A stretch of 64,000 bases of DNA from Salinispirillum marinum (lineage in GTDB: Bacteria > Pseudomonadota > Gammaproteobacteria > Pseudomonadales > Natronospirillaceae). The notes under the pieces are model-generated. The model did not search any database, had not been told where the DNA came from, and saw nothing but the letters and a program-made list of their open reading frames with translations. This document shows, piece after piece, positions 15,882 through 24,394 of this stretch. Every line of letters starts with the position of its first letter. Within the stretch, counting starts at the first letter, position 1. Made by a program: the position numbers and the translations under genes. The stretch is taken from the NCBI RefSeq assembly GCF_042651565.1, contig NZ_JBHSDF010000004.1; one strand, 5' to 3'.

Positions 15882-17728
15882 GCGGCATGGCCTGTAGAAG
15901 ATGAGTCGTGCTCTGAGGCATCCGTGGCGGACACTGCCGAAGATTTAAACATCAGCGTGAAACAGGCGCCTTGTCCCGGGGCACTCGACAGGGTTAATTC
16001 AGCGCCCATGTCGTGGGCCAAGCTGTAGCTGATGGCGAGCCCCAGCCCCATGCCGTCGCCGACCGATTTTGTGGTGTAGAAAGGCTCGAAGACTTTCGCC
16101 TGAATTTCCGTATCCATACCGGTGCCATTATCTTGAATAGATAGCGTGCTGTGACCTTCCGGTGAGCGGAACAGGGCAATGTCGATCCGGCCTTCGGGTT
16201 GATCTTTTACCGCATCGATGGCGTTGCTCAACAAGTTCACCAGGATTTGCTCCAACATCATGGCATTGGCCTGTACATGCTGGTCGTCGCCCAATGCCAG
16301 TTGACAGTCAATGCCGCCCTCTTCGAGCCGGGACTGCAAAACATCCAGCGCATAGTGCACGGGAGCGTGCAAGGATACGAGGGAACTGCCGCTGTTGCGC
16401 TTGCCAGAGAACACACGCAACTGCCGAGAGAGCGCTGAAAGCCGGTCGGTTAAGCCTTCCATCTTTTGCAAGTTTCGTTGCACCACATCAAACGCATTGC
16501 GAGCCAATAACAATTGGCTGCTGGCGGTGTAATTACGCAAGGCGGTGATTGGCTGATTGATTTCATGGGCAATGGCCGACGACATGCGGCCTAAGGCAGC
16601 CAGCTTTTGGTTTTGCGCCAGGGCCAGTTGCGCTTCTTTTAGATCTCGCGTGCGTTCTTCCACTCTGTGTTCCAAAACTTCATTGGCCTGCTGAAGGGCG
16701 CGCTGCGCTTCATGGCGGCGATGGCGTTCGCGCGAGTAAAGCAAAATGCCCGCAGCAACGAACACGACGAGCAACAAGAGGGCCTGTTTTAAACGTACCT
16801 GTTGGCGGATATCGGCCATGGACATGTGGATATACATGGTCCAAGGGTACTGCTCAATGGCGCCCGCAAAGGCCATTTTTAACGCATCCTCACCCACATC
16901 AAAGGCGCGCCAGTGTTCACTGGTCCACTCATCGACCCGACGCAATTCCTTCACCGAGGCACTGCCATATTGCCGTGTGTTGGCCAACAGCTCCAAATGA
17001 TCATCGGTTAGGGCGCGGGTTGCCATATAATGCCACTGCGGCGAAGATGACAGAAAAATAATGCCTTCTTGATCGGTAACCCAAACCGGGTCGCCGGAAT
17101 TCGCCCAACTGCGCTCCAAGGGCCGCAGGTCAATTTTTACCACTACGACGCCGAGCGTTACCCCCGCGTCACTGCGCACCGGTGCAGTGAGAAACAAGCC
17201 CGGTTCCCCGGAGGTTGCGCCCACGGCAAAATAAAACCCTTGTTCACCCCGCATGGCGGAAATGAAATAAGGTCGGAACGCGTAATTGCTGCCCACAAAA
17301 CTGTTCACGGTATCGTAATTGCTCGACCAATAGGTCATGCCGGCTTCATCCATTAAAAATACTTCGTCCGATTGGGCTTCACGATTAAACGCTTGCAGTA
17401 GTCGCGAAGTGCCCACGGTGCGGGCATCTCCCGGCGCGAAGGCAGTATCTGTTGTTAGCGCATTCACGATGCGCGGGTCACTGGCGAGAATACGAGGCAG
17501 ATACGTATGTCGTTCAATGGTGGCTTCTAACGACGTCTTAAAAGCCCCCATGCGTTGTAAGGCTTGCTCGGATGTCTGCGCAACCTGAATTTCGGTTAGC
17601 CAACGGTTAGTAAGCACCAACAAGACCACCGATAACGCGAGCGTTACCAATAGGACGCGGGGTAGATGATGATAGCTGTCGCTTAATGGGCGACGCAAAA
17701 ACGTCTGTTTGTTCATGATCGTCGACAT
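15878..17728 (-). CDS. Sensor histidine kinase, DctB-like
   Basis: A 616-residue membrane kinase. TM1 (VLLVTLALSVVLLVL, about 25-40) and TM2 (LLLLVVFVAAGILLY, about 320-335) enclose a ~280-residue periplasmic double-Cache sensor with the family pattern SRLLQAFNREAQSDEVFLMD, YRPY-like FRPYFISAMRGEQGFYFAVG and VVVKIDL. A coiled-coil linker (residues ~340-375) leads to the H-box GRMSSAIAHEINQPI, the N-box QILVNLLSNAIDA, and the ATP-lid motifs DNGTGM and GMGLGLAIS. It shares a four-base overlap with the regulator gene. The NQPITALRNY form of the H-box is typical of DctB-type kinases. The ligand is probably the TRAP substrate. Confidence 0.9.
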   Translation of the reverse strand: MSTIMNKQTFLRRPLSDSYHHLPRVLLVTLALSVVLLVLTNRWLTEIQVAQTSEQALQRMGAFKTSLEATIERHTYLPRILASDPRIVNALTTDTAFAPGDARTVGTSRLLQAFNREAQSDEVFLMDEAGMTYWSSNYDTVNSFVGSNYAFRPYFISAMRGEQGFYFAVGATSGEPGLFLTAPVRSDAGVTLGVVVVKIDLRPLERSWANSGDPVWVTDQEGIIFLSSSPQWHYMATRALTDDHLELLANTRQYGSASVKELRRVDEWTSEHWRAFDVGEDALKMAFAGAIEQYPWTMYIHMSMADIRQQVRLKQALLLLVVFVAAGILLYSRERHRRHEAQRALQQANEVLEHRVEERTRDLKEAQLALAQNQKLAALGRMSSAIAHEINQPITALRNYTASSQLLLARNAFDVVQRNLQKMEGLTDRLSALSRQLRVFSGKRNSGSSLVSLHAPVHYALDVLQSRLEEGGIDCQLALGDDQHVQANAMMLEQILVNLLSNAIDAVKDQPEGRIDIALFRSPEGHSTLSIQDNGTGMDTEIQAKVFEPFYTTKSVGDGMGLGLAISYSLAHDMGAELTLSSAPGQGACFTLMFKSSAVSATDASEHDSSSTGHAA

Positions 17729-17803
17729 GCGTTGTTATCGTTATGTTGACCATGCTACGCGAAAACATCGCAAAGCTCACGGTTAGGCGTGCGCTAACGT
17801 TCT

Positions 17804-18151
17804 CTAAGCCGGGGTCGAATAGTAAGACCACACTTTTTCTAGCTGGTCTTGATGCCACATTTCCGCTTCGGCACCTTCATCCGGGCCATCATACAACGAC
17901 AGGGCATAGGCCGTACCGAAAAAGCCGGGGCGAGGATAGGGCTTGCCTTTTTGCACCACCACGGCAGATACCAGTGGGCGTTGATTAACGGCATCTTCCC
18001 ATGCCAGTATTTCCAAGCCTTGCGTTAAGGTGCGCATCGCCGGGGTCGGCAATTGCAGTGCTTTAATCACCGCTTGGTAGGGCAGCGTGGTTTGTTGTCC
18101 GGCGACGCCTTGTAACAGGGTCCGCAAAGGATTCAGGTTTTTCATGCTCAT
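17804..18151 (-). CDS. Conserved hypothetical protein
   Basis: A 115-residue soluble protein that I do not recognise. The sequence begins MSMKNLNPLRTLLQGVAG and holds a central LTQGLEILAWEDAVNQRPLVSAVVVQKGKPYPRPGFF region, followed by an acidic GPDEGAEAEMWHQDQL tail. There is no signal peptide or membrane helix. Codon usage resembles neighbouring genes. The phrase KPYPRPGFFGTAYAL, predicted as a strand-turn-strand, and the regular composition suggest a genuine small domain protein. It lies between the two-component genes and the divergent dsbD gene. Nothing in the context fixes a function. Confidence 0.6.
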   Translation of the reverse strand: MSMKNLNPLRTLLQGVAGQQTTLPYQAVIKALQLPTPAMRTLTQGLEILAWEDAVNQRPLVSAVVVQKGKPYPRPGFFGTAYALSLYDGPDEGAEAEMWHQDQLEKVWSYYSTPA

Positions 18152-18338
18152 AATATCGACAGGGTTCCTACCAGCCAGTGAGGTGCCAGAGCCATAGAGT
18201 ATGCGCTGACAGCAGATTTACAAAGCCTCTTTAAGACCCAGTTCACGATTTTAGGCTAGAATGCTCGCCTTAAAAAGCGTGTCATGCCAGCATTGCAGCA
18301 ATCGAGAAAGGCAGCGTTTTCCAGTCCAGAGGTCAATT

Positions 18339-20111
18339 GTGAGATTTTTAGCGTTTTTGCTGGTTTATTTCAGTGCTCTCTCCGGGGCGTGGGCGCAAAC
18401 CCATCAATTTTTGCCGGTCGATGAAGCCTTGCGGCTGTCACACTATTCGGAGCCCGGCGAATTGGTCGTGGATTGGTTGATTGAACCCGGCCACTACATG
18501 TACCAAGAAGCGACGCAAATCACCTTGGATGAAGGGCAAGAGGCAACGCTCGGTACGCCCAAGATGCCCAACCATGTCGTCGAAAAATACGATGAATTTT
18601 TTGATGAAACCTTATTGGTCTATTACGACTACTTGACCCTTCGTTTGCCCGTCGAGTCGTCCGGCCCGGTGACCTTTTCTGTGCGTTATCAAGGCTGCGC
18701 CGAAGCCGGGTTATGTTACCCGCCACAAACCCGAACGGTCACCTTTGATCCGTCTGGTACTGTGAATCCGTTGCCGGAGCGTCCCCAAACCTCCGCTGCT
18801 GCGCTGCCGACCGATTTAACCGGCAGTGGCTTGGCGACCTGGCTGTCCGAAGGATCGGTTGTGTTGGCCATCGGTTTATTCTTTCTGCTTGGGCTTGGGT
18901 TGACGTTCACCCCCTGTGTGTTGCCCATGCTACCCATTATGTCGGCCTTGGTGATGGGTGAACAGCGGCCCAGCACGCCTCGAGCGGCAGTCATTGCTGT
19001 GACCTATGTAATCGCGATGGCGCTGACCTATGCATTGGCTGGATTATTGGTCGCCTCACTGGGGGCAGCAGGCAATGTGCAGGCGGCAATGCAAACGCCG
19101 TGGGTCGTTACCTTGTTTGCCGCGCTGTTTGCGTTGCTGGCGTTAGCGATGTTCGGCCTGTTCAATATGCAATTGCCCGCCGGGATAGCGACGGCCATTC
19201 AAGGCGTGCAAAATCGAATTCAACGTGGCCACTTGGCCAGTGTGGCCGCCGTCGGCAGTTTGTCGGCTCTCGTGGTGTCACCCTGCGTGAGCGCGCCTTT
19301 GGCCGGTGCACTCATATACATTTCAGCCACGGGCGATATGGCGCTGGGGTTTTTTGCCTTGCTGGCCCTAGGCTTGGGTATGGGCGTGCCCTTAATTCTG
19401 GTGGCAGTGGGTGGTGCTAAATTTCTGCCACGTACCGGGCCGTGGATGAATCAAGTTAAGAATTTTTTTGGCGTATTGTTATTGGGTGTGTCGGTTTGGC
19501 TGCTTAGCCGGTGGATATCGCCCGTCTTGACCTTGGCGTTATGGGGCTTTTTGGCACTGGGCTATGCCATCAGTTTGGGTGTCTTCGCGGCGTTGCGTGC
19601 CCCCGTACATCCCGTTCGTCAATTTTTAGGTGTGGTTATTCTGGTCTATGGTGTCGCTGCGCTTTGGGGGGCTTTAGGCGGTGCAACCGATCCCTTGCGG
19701 CCGGTGGCTCGAACCTTAATGGCGGGCGGTACGGAAGCCGTCCAAGAACAACAAAACCCCTTTTATCGCGTACAGGATGTCGCCGAGTTGCGCACTCAGT
19801 TGCGTGACGCGGCAAACAGTAACCAGCCGGTTATGCTCGATTTTTACGCCGACTGGTGTGTGTCATGTAAAGTGATGAAACGCACCATTTTCACCCAAGA
19901 AGATGTGCAGGGGTTGCTGTCCGGCTACCGGTGGGTGCAGATTGATGTCACCGACAATACGCGTGACCAACAGGCACTGCTCGATGAATACGGTCTGTTT
20001 GGCCCACCAGCGGTGTTGTTTTTTACACCGTCAGGGCAATGGTTAAATGCCCTAACCATTCAAGGTGAAGTGACCAAACCACAATTTTTGCGGCACATTG
20101 AAGCACTCTAG
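18339..20111 (+). CDS. dsbD: Thiol:disulfide interchange protein DsbD
   Basis: Carries electrons from cytoplasmic thioredoxin across the inner membrane to periplasmic thiol partners. The 590-residue protein has all three domains: a signal peptide (RFLAFLLVYFSALSGAWA), an N-terminal periplasmic domain with the redox pair in YQGCAEAGLCYPP, an eight-helix membrane domain with FTPCVLPMLPI and VVSPCVSAPLAGALIY, and a C-terminal thioredoxin domain with WCVSCK. I place the start at GTG 18339, six bases after AGAGG; the longer frame back to 18261 would put 26 charged residues before the signal peptide. The exonuclease gene follows in the same direction. Confidence 0.95.
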   Translation: MRFLAFLLVYFSALSGAWAQTHQFLPVDEALRLSHYSEPGELVVDWLIEPGHYMYQEATQITLDEGQEATLGTPKMPNHVVEKYDEFFDETLLVYYDYLTLRLPVESSGPVTFSVRYQGCAEAGLCYPPQTRTVTFDPSGTVNPLPERPQTSAAALPTDLTGSGLATWLSEGSVVLAIGLFFLLGLGLTFTPCVLPMLPIMSALVMGEQRPSTPRAAVIAVTYVIAMALTYALAGLLVASLGAAGNVQAAMQTPWVVTLFAALFALLALAMFGLFNMQLPAGIATAIQGVQNRIQRGHLASVAAVGSLSALVVSPCVSAPLAGALIYISATGDMALGFFALLALGLGMGVPLILVAVGGAKFLPRTGPWMNQVKNFFGVLLLGVSVWLLSRWISPVLTLALWGFLALGYAISLGVFAALRAPVHPVRQFLGVVILVYGVAALWGALGGATDPLRPVARTLMAGGTEAVQEQQNPFYRVQDVAELRTQLRDAANSNQPVMLDFYADWCVSCKVMKRTIFTQEDVQGLLSGYRWVQIDVTDNTRDQQALLDEYGLFGPPAVLFFTPSGQWLNALTIQGEVTKPQFLRHIEAL

Positions 20112-20175
20112 ACTTGATCTCAACGCCTTCAACGCGAATACTTGCTGATTAATCGATGTTGAGGAGTAGTGGGCG

Positions 20176-20688
20176 TTGCGTGTACCCGCCATATTGGACA
20201 TAGAAGCATCGGGCTTTGGCAAAGGCAGTTATCCGATTGAGGTGGGTGTAGCGCTCCCGGACGGCAGTGTGTCCAGTTTCTTAATCAAACCGCACCCGGA
20301 CTGGACCCATTGGAGTCAGGATGCGGAAGCCCTGCATGGGATCAGTCAAGAGTATTTGCACGCCCATGGGGCCACGCCACGGGAAGTCGCTGAACGACTC
20401 AACATCCTGCTGGAAGGGCAAACGGTATACTCTGACGGTTGGGGTGTCGACAGCAGTTGGTTATCCTTATTGTTTTACTATGCCGGATGGCGACAGGCGT
20501 TTCAGCTCGACACCATCACCCGTATTCTGTCTGAAGAACAACTGGTGTTGTGGGACAGCACACGAGATACCTTATTCAAAGGCCATGATGGCCGTCGGCA
20601 CCGTGCCGGACACGATGCCAAAATGCTGCAAGAAACTTACATTCAAACCCATGAAATGGCGCGCCGGCAGCAATTGCAGGGCCGCTGA
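20176..20688 (+). CDS. DnaQ-fold 3'-5' exonuclease family protein
   Basis: A 170-residue protein with the three exonuclease motifs of the DEDD superfamily: ExoI in ILDIEASGFGKGSYPIEVG (Asp/Glu), ExoII around SDGWGVDSSWLSLL, and ExoIII as HRAGHDAKM (His and Asp five apart, the DEDDh form). It is much shorter than DnaQ itself and lacks a polymerase-binding tail, so a small stand-alone nuclease acting on RNA or DNA ends is likely. Translation appears to start at TTG 20176, nine bases after GAGGAG. It lies 64 bases after dsbD and 10 bases before bolA. Confidence 0.75.
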   Translation: MRVPAILDIEASGFGKGSYPIEVGVALPDGSVSSFLIKPHPDWTHWSQDAEALHGISQEYLHAHGATPREVAERLNILLEGQTVYSDGWGVDSSWLSLLFYYAGWRQAFQLDTITRILSEEQLVLWDSTRDTLFKGHDGRRHRAGHDAKMLQETYIQTHEMARRQQLQGR

Positions 20689-20698
20689 GGCAGTGAGT

Positions 20699-21001
20699 AT
20701 GTCCGTACAAGACCGCATTATTGAAAAGTTGCAAGACGCTTTGCATCCCCAGCATCTGACCGTGGAAAACGAGAGTCATAAGCATAACGTGCCAGCAAAT
20801 TCAGAAACGCACTTCAAAGTGACCATTGTTGCAGACGCCTTGCACGGCCAAACACCGGTGCGCCGCCACCAGATGGTCTATGCCGCGTTACAACAGGAAC
20901 TGGCAGGGCCGGTGCATGCGTTGGCGATACATGCGTATGCGCCGCAGGAGTGGGAGGGGAAGGTGCCCCTGTCCCCCAACTGCATGGGCGGCGGGGCGTA
21001 A
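20699..21001 (+). CDS. bolA: BolA family transcriptional/iron-sulfur regulator
   Basis: A 100-residue BolA-like protein. The key pattern is HFKVTIVADALHGQTPVRRHQMVYAALQQEL followed by HALAIHAYAPQEWEG, which covers the class II KH-like fold with the conserved His and the IHAY(A/T)xxEW signature. BolA proteins pair with monothiol glutaredoxins in iron-sulfur trafficking and also affect cell shape. The ATG at 20699 follows GAGGCAGTG closely. The C-terminal SPNCMGGGA is family-like. The stop codon TAA is the first part of the structured palindromic repeat copy B. Confidence 0.9.
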   Translation: MSVQDRIIEKLQDALHPQHLTVENESHKHNVPANSETHFKVTIVADALHGQTPVRRHQMVYAALQQELAGPVHALAIHAYAPQEWEGKVPLSPNCMGGGA

Positions 21002-21175
21002 AACCTCTTTTTCTCAAGCTGGGGGTGTTAAAAATGGCCGCAAGATGCTCACTGGCTTGCCAGAACGACCATGGGTCGGCCCGAAGGGTGAGCGAAGCGA
21101 ATATTTACCTTCAGTAAACTGCGCTTTTTCGGCCATTTCTGCCTAGCCAGCTTATCGCCTTTGATGTTTTTAGGT
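20998..21175. repeat. Structured palindromic repeat, copy B (long form), between convergent genes
   Basis: It starts with GTAAAACCTC at the bolA stop codon. AAGCTGG (21016-21022) pairs with CCAGCTT (21147-21153), replacing AATCTGG/CCAGATT of copy A in a compensatory way. AAAAATGGCC (21030-21039) pairs with GGCCATTT (21131-21138). The inner hairpin is TTTAC-cttca-GTAAA (21104-21118). It contains the same ~45 bp multi-hairpin insert as copy A. It lies between bolA and the convergent UPF0149 gene. Confidence 0.85.
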
Positions 21176-21205
21176 ACCGGATACCTATAGGTTTCTGGTC
21201 ACCTG

Positions 21206-21748
21206 TTACTTTTCAGGCGAGTTGAACAGCAGGTACAGGTCAACCAGCACTTCGGGCACTTGATTCAGAAAGCTGATCAACAAGTCGTCGTCTTCATACA
21301 GGTCGGCGAATTCTTTCTCCTCTGTGAACAAGCCAGAAGCCACCTGAATCGGCAGTAAGAGCTCGGCCAGTTCATCTTCATCGGCGTCGGCAAAAGCTTG
21401 CTCATGCGAGAACACAATTTCCATAAAACCGATGGCCCATGCCTGTTGTTCGGAATCTTCCCAGTCCAGGGTGATGTCGAACGGCAACTCCAGGTCGGTG
21501 TCGTCGTACAAGGCCGCATGAATATGGTTCAGCATGGCGCGCCATTGCGCACTCAGTGCATGCAAGGCCTCAGTGGGCACGGTACTTAAGTCTTCACCGA
21601 AAACGTGTTCTGCAAAGTTGTCGGGTAAGGCCTGTCCACCGCTGATGGCCCATGCCGTCAGCGCACCATGGACACAAATACCGTCAAGTGTGTCGTCCCC
21701 GGCCAAGTCATCCAGGGCATCGGTCATTGCGTCGAGTAAATCGGTCAT
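21206..21748 (-). CDS. UPF0149 family protein (YgfB/YecA-like)
   Basis: A 180-residue, very acidic all-helical protein. The N-terminal TLDGICVHGALTAWAISGGQALPDNFAEHVFG corresponds to the conserved 'GFLxGLL' helix region of UPF0149. AWAIGFMEIVFSH in the middle matches the AW(A/C)xGF pattern, and the C-terminal LLLPIQVASGLF segment also fits. GAGGA precedes the ATG. In Pseudomonas the YgfB protein modulates beta-lactamase and stress gene expression, but UPF0149 members are generally uncharacterised. It lacks the C-terminal zinc-binding SEC-C motif of longer YecA proteins. Confidence 0.75.
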   Translation of the reverse strand: MTDLLDAMTDALDDLAGDDTLDGICVHGALTAWAISGGQALPDNFAEHVFGEDLSTVPTEALHALSAQWRAMLNHIHAALYDDTDLELPFDITLDWEDSEQQAWAIGFMEIVFSHEQAFADADEDELAELLLPIQVASGLFTEEKEFADLYEDDDLLISFLNQVPEVLVDLYLLFNSPEK

Positions 21749-21825
21749 GGGTTGGTATCCTCGCGCCAGCGGCGCTGTGAAAATTCGGGTGGCCTATAGT
21801 AGTCGCATCGCGCGGGGTATTCTAT

Positions 21826-21854
21826 TTGTATGTGCGAAAAATACCGACTAGAAT
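21826..21854 (+). promoter_or_regulatory. Sigma-70 promoter for tRNA-Arg
   Basis: TTGTAT (21826-21831), exactly 17 bases, then TAGAAT (21849-21854). The expected start is near 21861, ten bases before the tRNA. Confidence 0.7.
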
Positions 21855-21870
21855 TCGCAGCCTTGCACGT

Positions 21871-21946
21871 CTCCCCGTAGTTCAACTGGACAGAACGAGC
21901 CCCTCCTAAGGGTTAAATCCAGGTTCGAGTCCTGGCGGGGAGACCA
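21871..21946 (+). tRNA. tRNA-Arg(CCT)
   Basis: A 76-base tRNA with encoded CCA, similar to E. coli argW. The acceptor CTCCCCG pairs with CGGGGAG; the anticodon stem is AGCCC/GGGTT with loop CTCCTAA, so the anticodon is CCT at 21905-21907; the T-arm is CCAGG-TTCGAGT-CCTGG. It reads the rare AGG codon. argW-type genes are common phage attachment sites, but no integrase or duplicated 3' end is seen here. Confidence 0.97.
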
Positions 21947-21960
21947 TCCGCTTTCCCGTA

Positions 21961-21998
21961 TGCGTGAAACCGTTAAGCCGGTATATCGGGTTCACGCA
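21961..21998 (+). terminator. Stem-loop between tRNA-Arg and serC
   Basis: TGCGTGAA (21961-21968) pairs perfectly with TTCACGCA (21991-21998), with a smaller ACC/GGT pairing inside. There is no T run, so it may be a weak terminator or a processing signal at the tRNA 3' trailer. Confidence 0.45.
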
Positions 21999-22020
21999 AT
22001 TGACACCTAACGAGGACATG

Positions 22021-23142
22021 ATGAAACCCAGTGTTCGTCCCCAGAATCCCAACTTTTCCTCAGGCCCATGCAGTAAACGGCCAGGTTATGCGCTATCTGA
22101 ACTTGATACTCGCAGTCTCGGGCGGTCGCACCGCTCCACCCTGGGAGCATCCATTCTGGCCGAGGCCATCGACAAAACGCATGCCTTGTTGGGGTTGCCA
22201 GAAGGCTACCGTGTGGGCATTGTGCCCGCGTCGGATACCGGGGCGATGGAAATGGCCATGTGGTCCTTGTTGGGGCCGCGTCCGGTGGATGTTCTGGCGT
22301 GGGAATCTTTTGGCGCTGGTTGGATCAATGACATTCAACAGCAGCTCAAGTTGTCGAATGTGCGTGCTATTACGGCAGAATATGGTGCCTTGCCAGATTT
22401 GACGACCGTCAATTTTGACCATGATGTGGTGTTCACGTGGAATGGCACGACCTCCGGGGTAAAGGTGCCGGATGGTGATTGGATAGCTGATGACCGCGCG
22501 GGATTAACCATTTGTGACGCAACTTCAGCCGTGTTTGCCATGGACATGCCCTGGGACAAGCTCGATGTGGTCACCTACAGTTGGCAAAAGGTATTGGGCG
22601 GGGAAGGCGCGCACGGCGTGTTGATCTTATCGCCGCGTGCCGTTGAACGATTGGAAAGCTATACGCCAGCGTGGCCTATGCCGAAGATTTTCAGGTTAAC
22701 CGAAGGCGGTAAACTGCTGGAAGGCGTGTTCCGCGGCTCGACGATCAATACGCCGTCCATGTTGTGCGTGGTGGATTATCTGGATGCCTTAAATTGGGCA
22801 CAATCCATTGGAGGCCTGCGTGGTTTAATCGACCGTTCAATGGCAAATTTGGCGGTTTTAGAAGAATTTGTGGCAATCCGACCTTGGATCAATTTTTTAG
22901 CGACCGATCCGCGTGTACGCTCGAATACGTCGGTTTGTTTGATCTTGGACAGTGCTGCCGAGCAGATAAAAAGCATGGTGAAACTGTTGGAACAAGAAAA
23001 CGTGGCCTATGATATTCAGATGTACCGTGATGCGCCGCCGGGGTTGCGTATTTGGTGTGGCGCAACTGTAGAAGCGCAAGACCTGCGAATCTTATTGCCA
23101 TGGCTCGACTGGGCGTATCAAGAAGTACAGGCGCGTCCTTAA
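22021..23142 (+). CDS. serC: Phosphoserine aminotransferase, Methanosarcina/alphaproteobacterial type
   Basis: A PLP enzyme converting 3-phosphohydroxypyruvate and glutamate to phosphoserine in serine synthesis. The 373-residue sequence opens NPNFSSGPCSKRPGY and continues SLGRSHRSTLGASILAEAI, the pattern of the second SerC type found in alphaproteobacteria and methanogens rather than the E. coli type. The PLP lysine is in TYSWQKVLGGEGAHGVLILSP, and the substrate loop includes IPASDTGAMEMAMWSLLG. The start at 22021 has AGGA four bases upstream; tandem ATG codons at 22018 and 22021 make the exact choice uncertain by one residue. It follows tRNA-Arg and precedes a diguanylate cyclase gene by 28 bases. 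Confidence 0.88.
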   Translation: MKPSVRPQNPNFSSGPCSKRPGYALSELDTRSLGRSHRSTLGASILAEAIDKTHALLGLPEGYRVGIVPASDTGAMEMAMWSLLGPRPVDVLAWESFGAGWINDIQQQLKLSNVRAITAEYGALPDLTTVNFDHDVVFTWNGTTSGVKVPDGDWIADDRAGLTICDATSAVFAMDMPWDKLDVVTYSWQKVLGGEGAHGVLILSPRAVERLESYTPAWPMPKIFRLTEGGKLLEGVFRGSTINTPSMLCVVDYLDALNWAQSIGGLRGLIDRSMANLAVLEEFVAIRPWINFLATDPRVRSNTSVCLILDSAAEQIKSMVKLLEQENVAYDIQMYRDAPPGLRIWCGATVEAQDLRILLPWLDWAYQEVQARP

Positions 23143-23170
23143 GCGCGTGAACGATTAAAGAGGAGTTGCA

Positions 23171-24370
23171 TTGCCGGTTTTTATTCTCTTGCCCGTATTG
23201 GCGCTGGCTACCCTGCAATGGGGGTGGCCTACGCACGCCCTGTTTACGGCCTTACCATTTCCTGAAACGCCCTTTGTTATTCTGTTTTTGGTAGCGGGCG
23301 TCGCCGCGTTAATGCGGCAGTGGCACTGGATGGTCTGGTTGGCATTGGTGGCCGGGCATTATTGGGCAGCTTTGCTGGGCTTGCAGCAACCCATGTCGGA
23401 ACCCGCGGTTGCCGCGCTGTTTTTTGTGTTGCCGCTGTTGGTGACCTTTCTTATGTTGGTGCTAACGGTTTTGCCGGTACCGCATGCGATATCCATTCCC
23501 GGCGTCCTTCTGGTGTTTGCCTGTTTCTTTTTACCGATTGCGTTGGTTGAAGCGCCTTTAGCGCTATGGCTTGGTGCCTTGAATATCCCTGACTTCCTGT
23601 TCGCGCGCCCGTTAACAACGGGTTATGTTACTTGGGGACAAATCTGGTGGTTCAGTGCATCGCTCTTTTTGTGGTTGGGCTTGGTTAGCTTTCGTTACGC
23701 ACGGGCGGCCGTGTGGGGGCAGTTTGGCGTCTGGCTGGCGATCTTACTTTTCTATGTCATGTTGGATCGTCCGAATGCGTCCGGTTGGATTGTGTTGGCG
23801 GCTTGTCTTACGTTGTTGTTAACGTTGGCCTATGAAATGCTGCGCTTGGCCTACGTCGATGAGCTGACCCAGTTGCCCCAGCGTCGGGCCTTAGAACGGC
23901 ATTTAAAGCATTTAGGGCGGCGCTCTGCCGTATGCATGTTGGATGTCGACCATTTCAAACAATTCAACGATACTTGGGGGCATGAGGTCGGCGACCAAGT
24001 GCTGCGTCTGCTGGGCAGTATTTTGGCTGAACTGCGGGGGGTGTCCGCGTACCGTTATGGCGGCGAAGAATTTACCTTGGTGTTTAATCATAACCGCGTT
24101 GATGCCATCAAAGAAAAGCTGGAGGAGGCTAGGCAGCGCGTAGAAGCCTATCCTCTGGCGTTGCGCCGCTTGGACCGCCCGGAAAACATTCGTGAAGGTA
24201 AATCCCGGCGGGGTAAGGGCGGCGGGCCAAAAACGGTTCACATCACCATCAGTTTAGGTTGTGCGTTGCGTCAGTCGGGTGATAACGCAGAATCGTTGCT
24301 CAAACGCGCCGACGAGGCACTTTACAGTGCTAAACAAGCGGGTCGAAATCAAGTTAAGATGGCTCAGTAG
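23171..24370 (+). CDS. Membrane-bound diguanylate cyclase (GGDEF domain)
   Basis: Predicted to make cyclic di-GMP. The first ~215 residues form six or seven hydrophobic helices of an integral sensor; the GGDEF domain follows (LAYVDELTQLPQRRALERHL, metal Asp in MLDVDHFKQFNDTWGHEVGDQ, active-site RYGGEEF). The inhibitory site just ahead of GGEEF is not a canonical RxxD (RGVS is present), so product inhibition may be absent. An extra basic loop (ENIREGKSRRGKGGGPK) interrupts the domain after the active site. The start is TTG 23171, behind AGAGGAG. No input ligand is apparent. Confidence 0.88.
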   Translation: MPVFILLPVLALATLQWGWPTHALFTALPFPETPFVILFLVAGVAALMRQWHWMVWLALVAGHYWAALLGLQQPMSEPAVAALFFVLPLLVTFLMLVLTVLPVPHAISIPGVLLVFACFFLPIALVEAPLALWLGALNIPDFLFARPLTTGYVTWGQIWWFSASLFLWLGLVSFRYARAAVWGQFGVWLAILLFYVMLDRPNASGWIVLAACLTLLLTLAYEMLRLAYVDELTQLPQRRALERHLKHLGRRSAVCMLDVDHFKQFNDTWGHEVGDQVLRLLGSILAELRGVSAYRYGGEEFTLVFNHNRVDAIKEKLEEARQRVEAYPLALRRLDRPENIREGKSRRGKGGGPKTVHITISLGCALRQSGDNAESLLKRADEALYSAKQAGRNQVKMAQ

Positions 24371-24394
24371 CCAGGACTGTTCAGGAGAACACAG

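Noticed and set aside
20321..20698. Long N-terminal extension in frame with bolA
   Set aside because: It overlaps the exonuclease gene in another frame; the BolA family N-terminus starts at 20699, and the upstream part shows no similarity to any family.
21871..21946. tRNA-Arg as an attachment site of an integrated element
   Set aside because: No integrase, no phage genes and no duplicate of the tRNA 3' end were seen downstream; serC follows directly.
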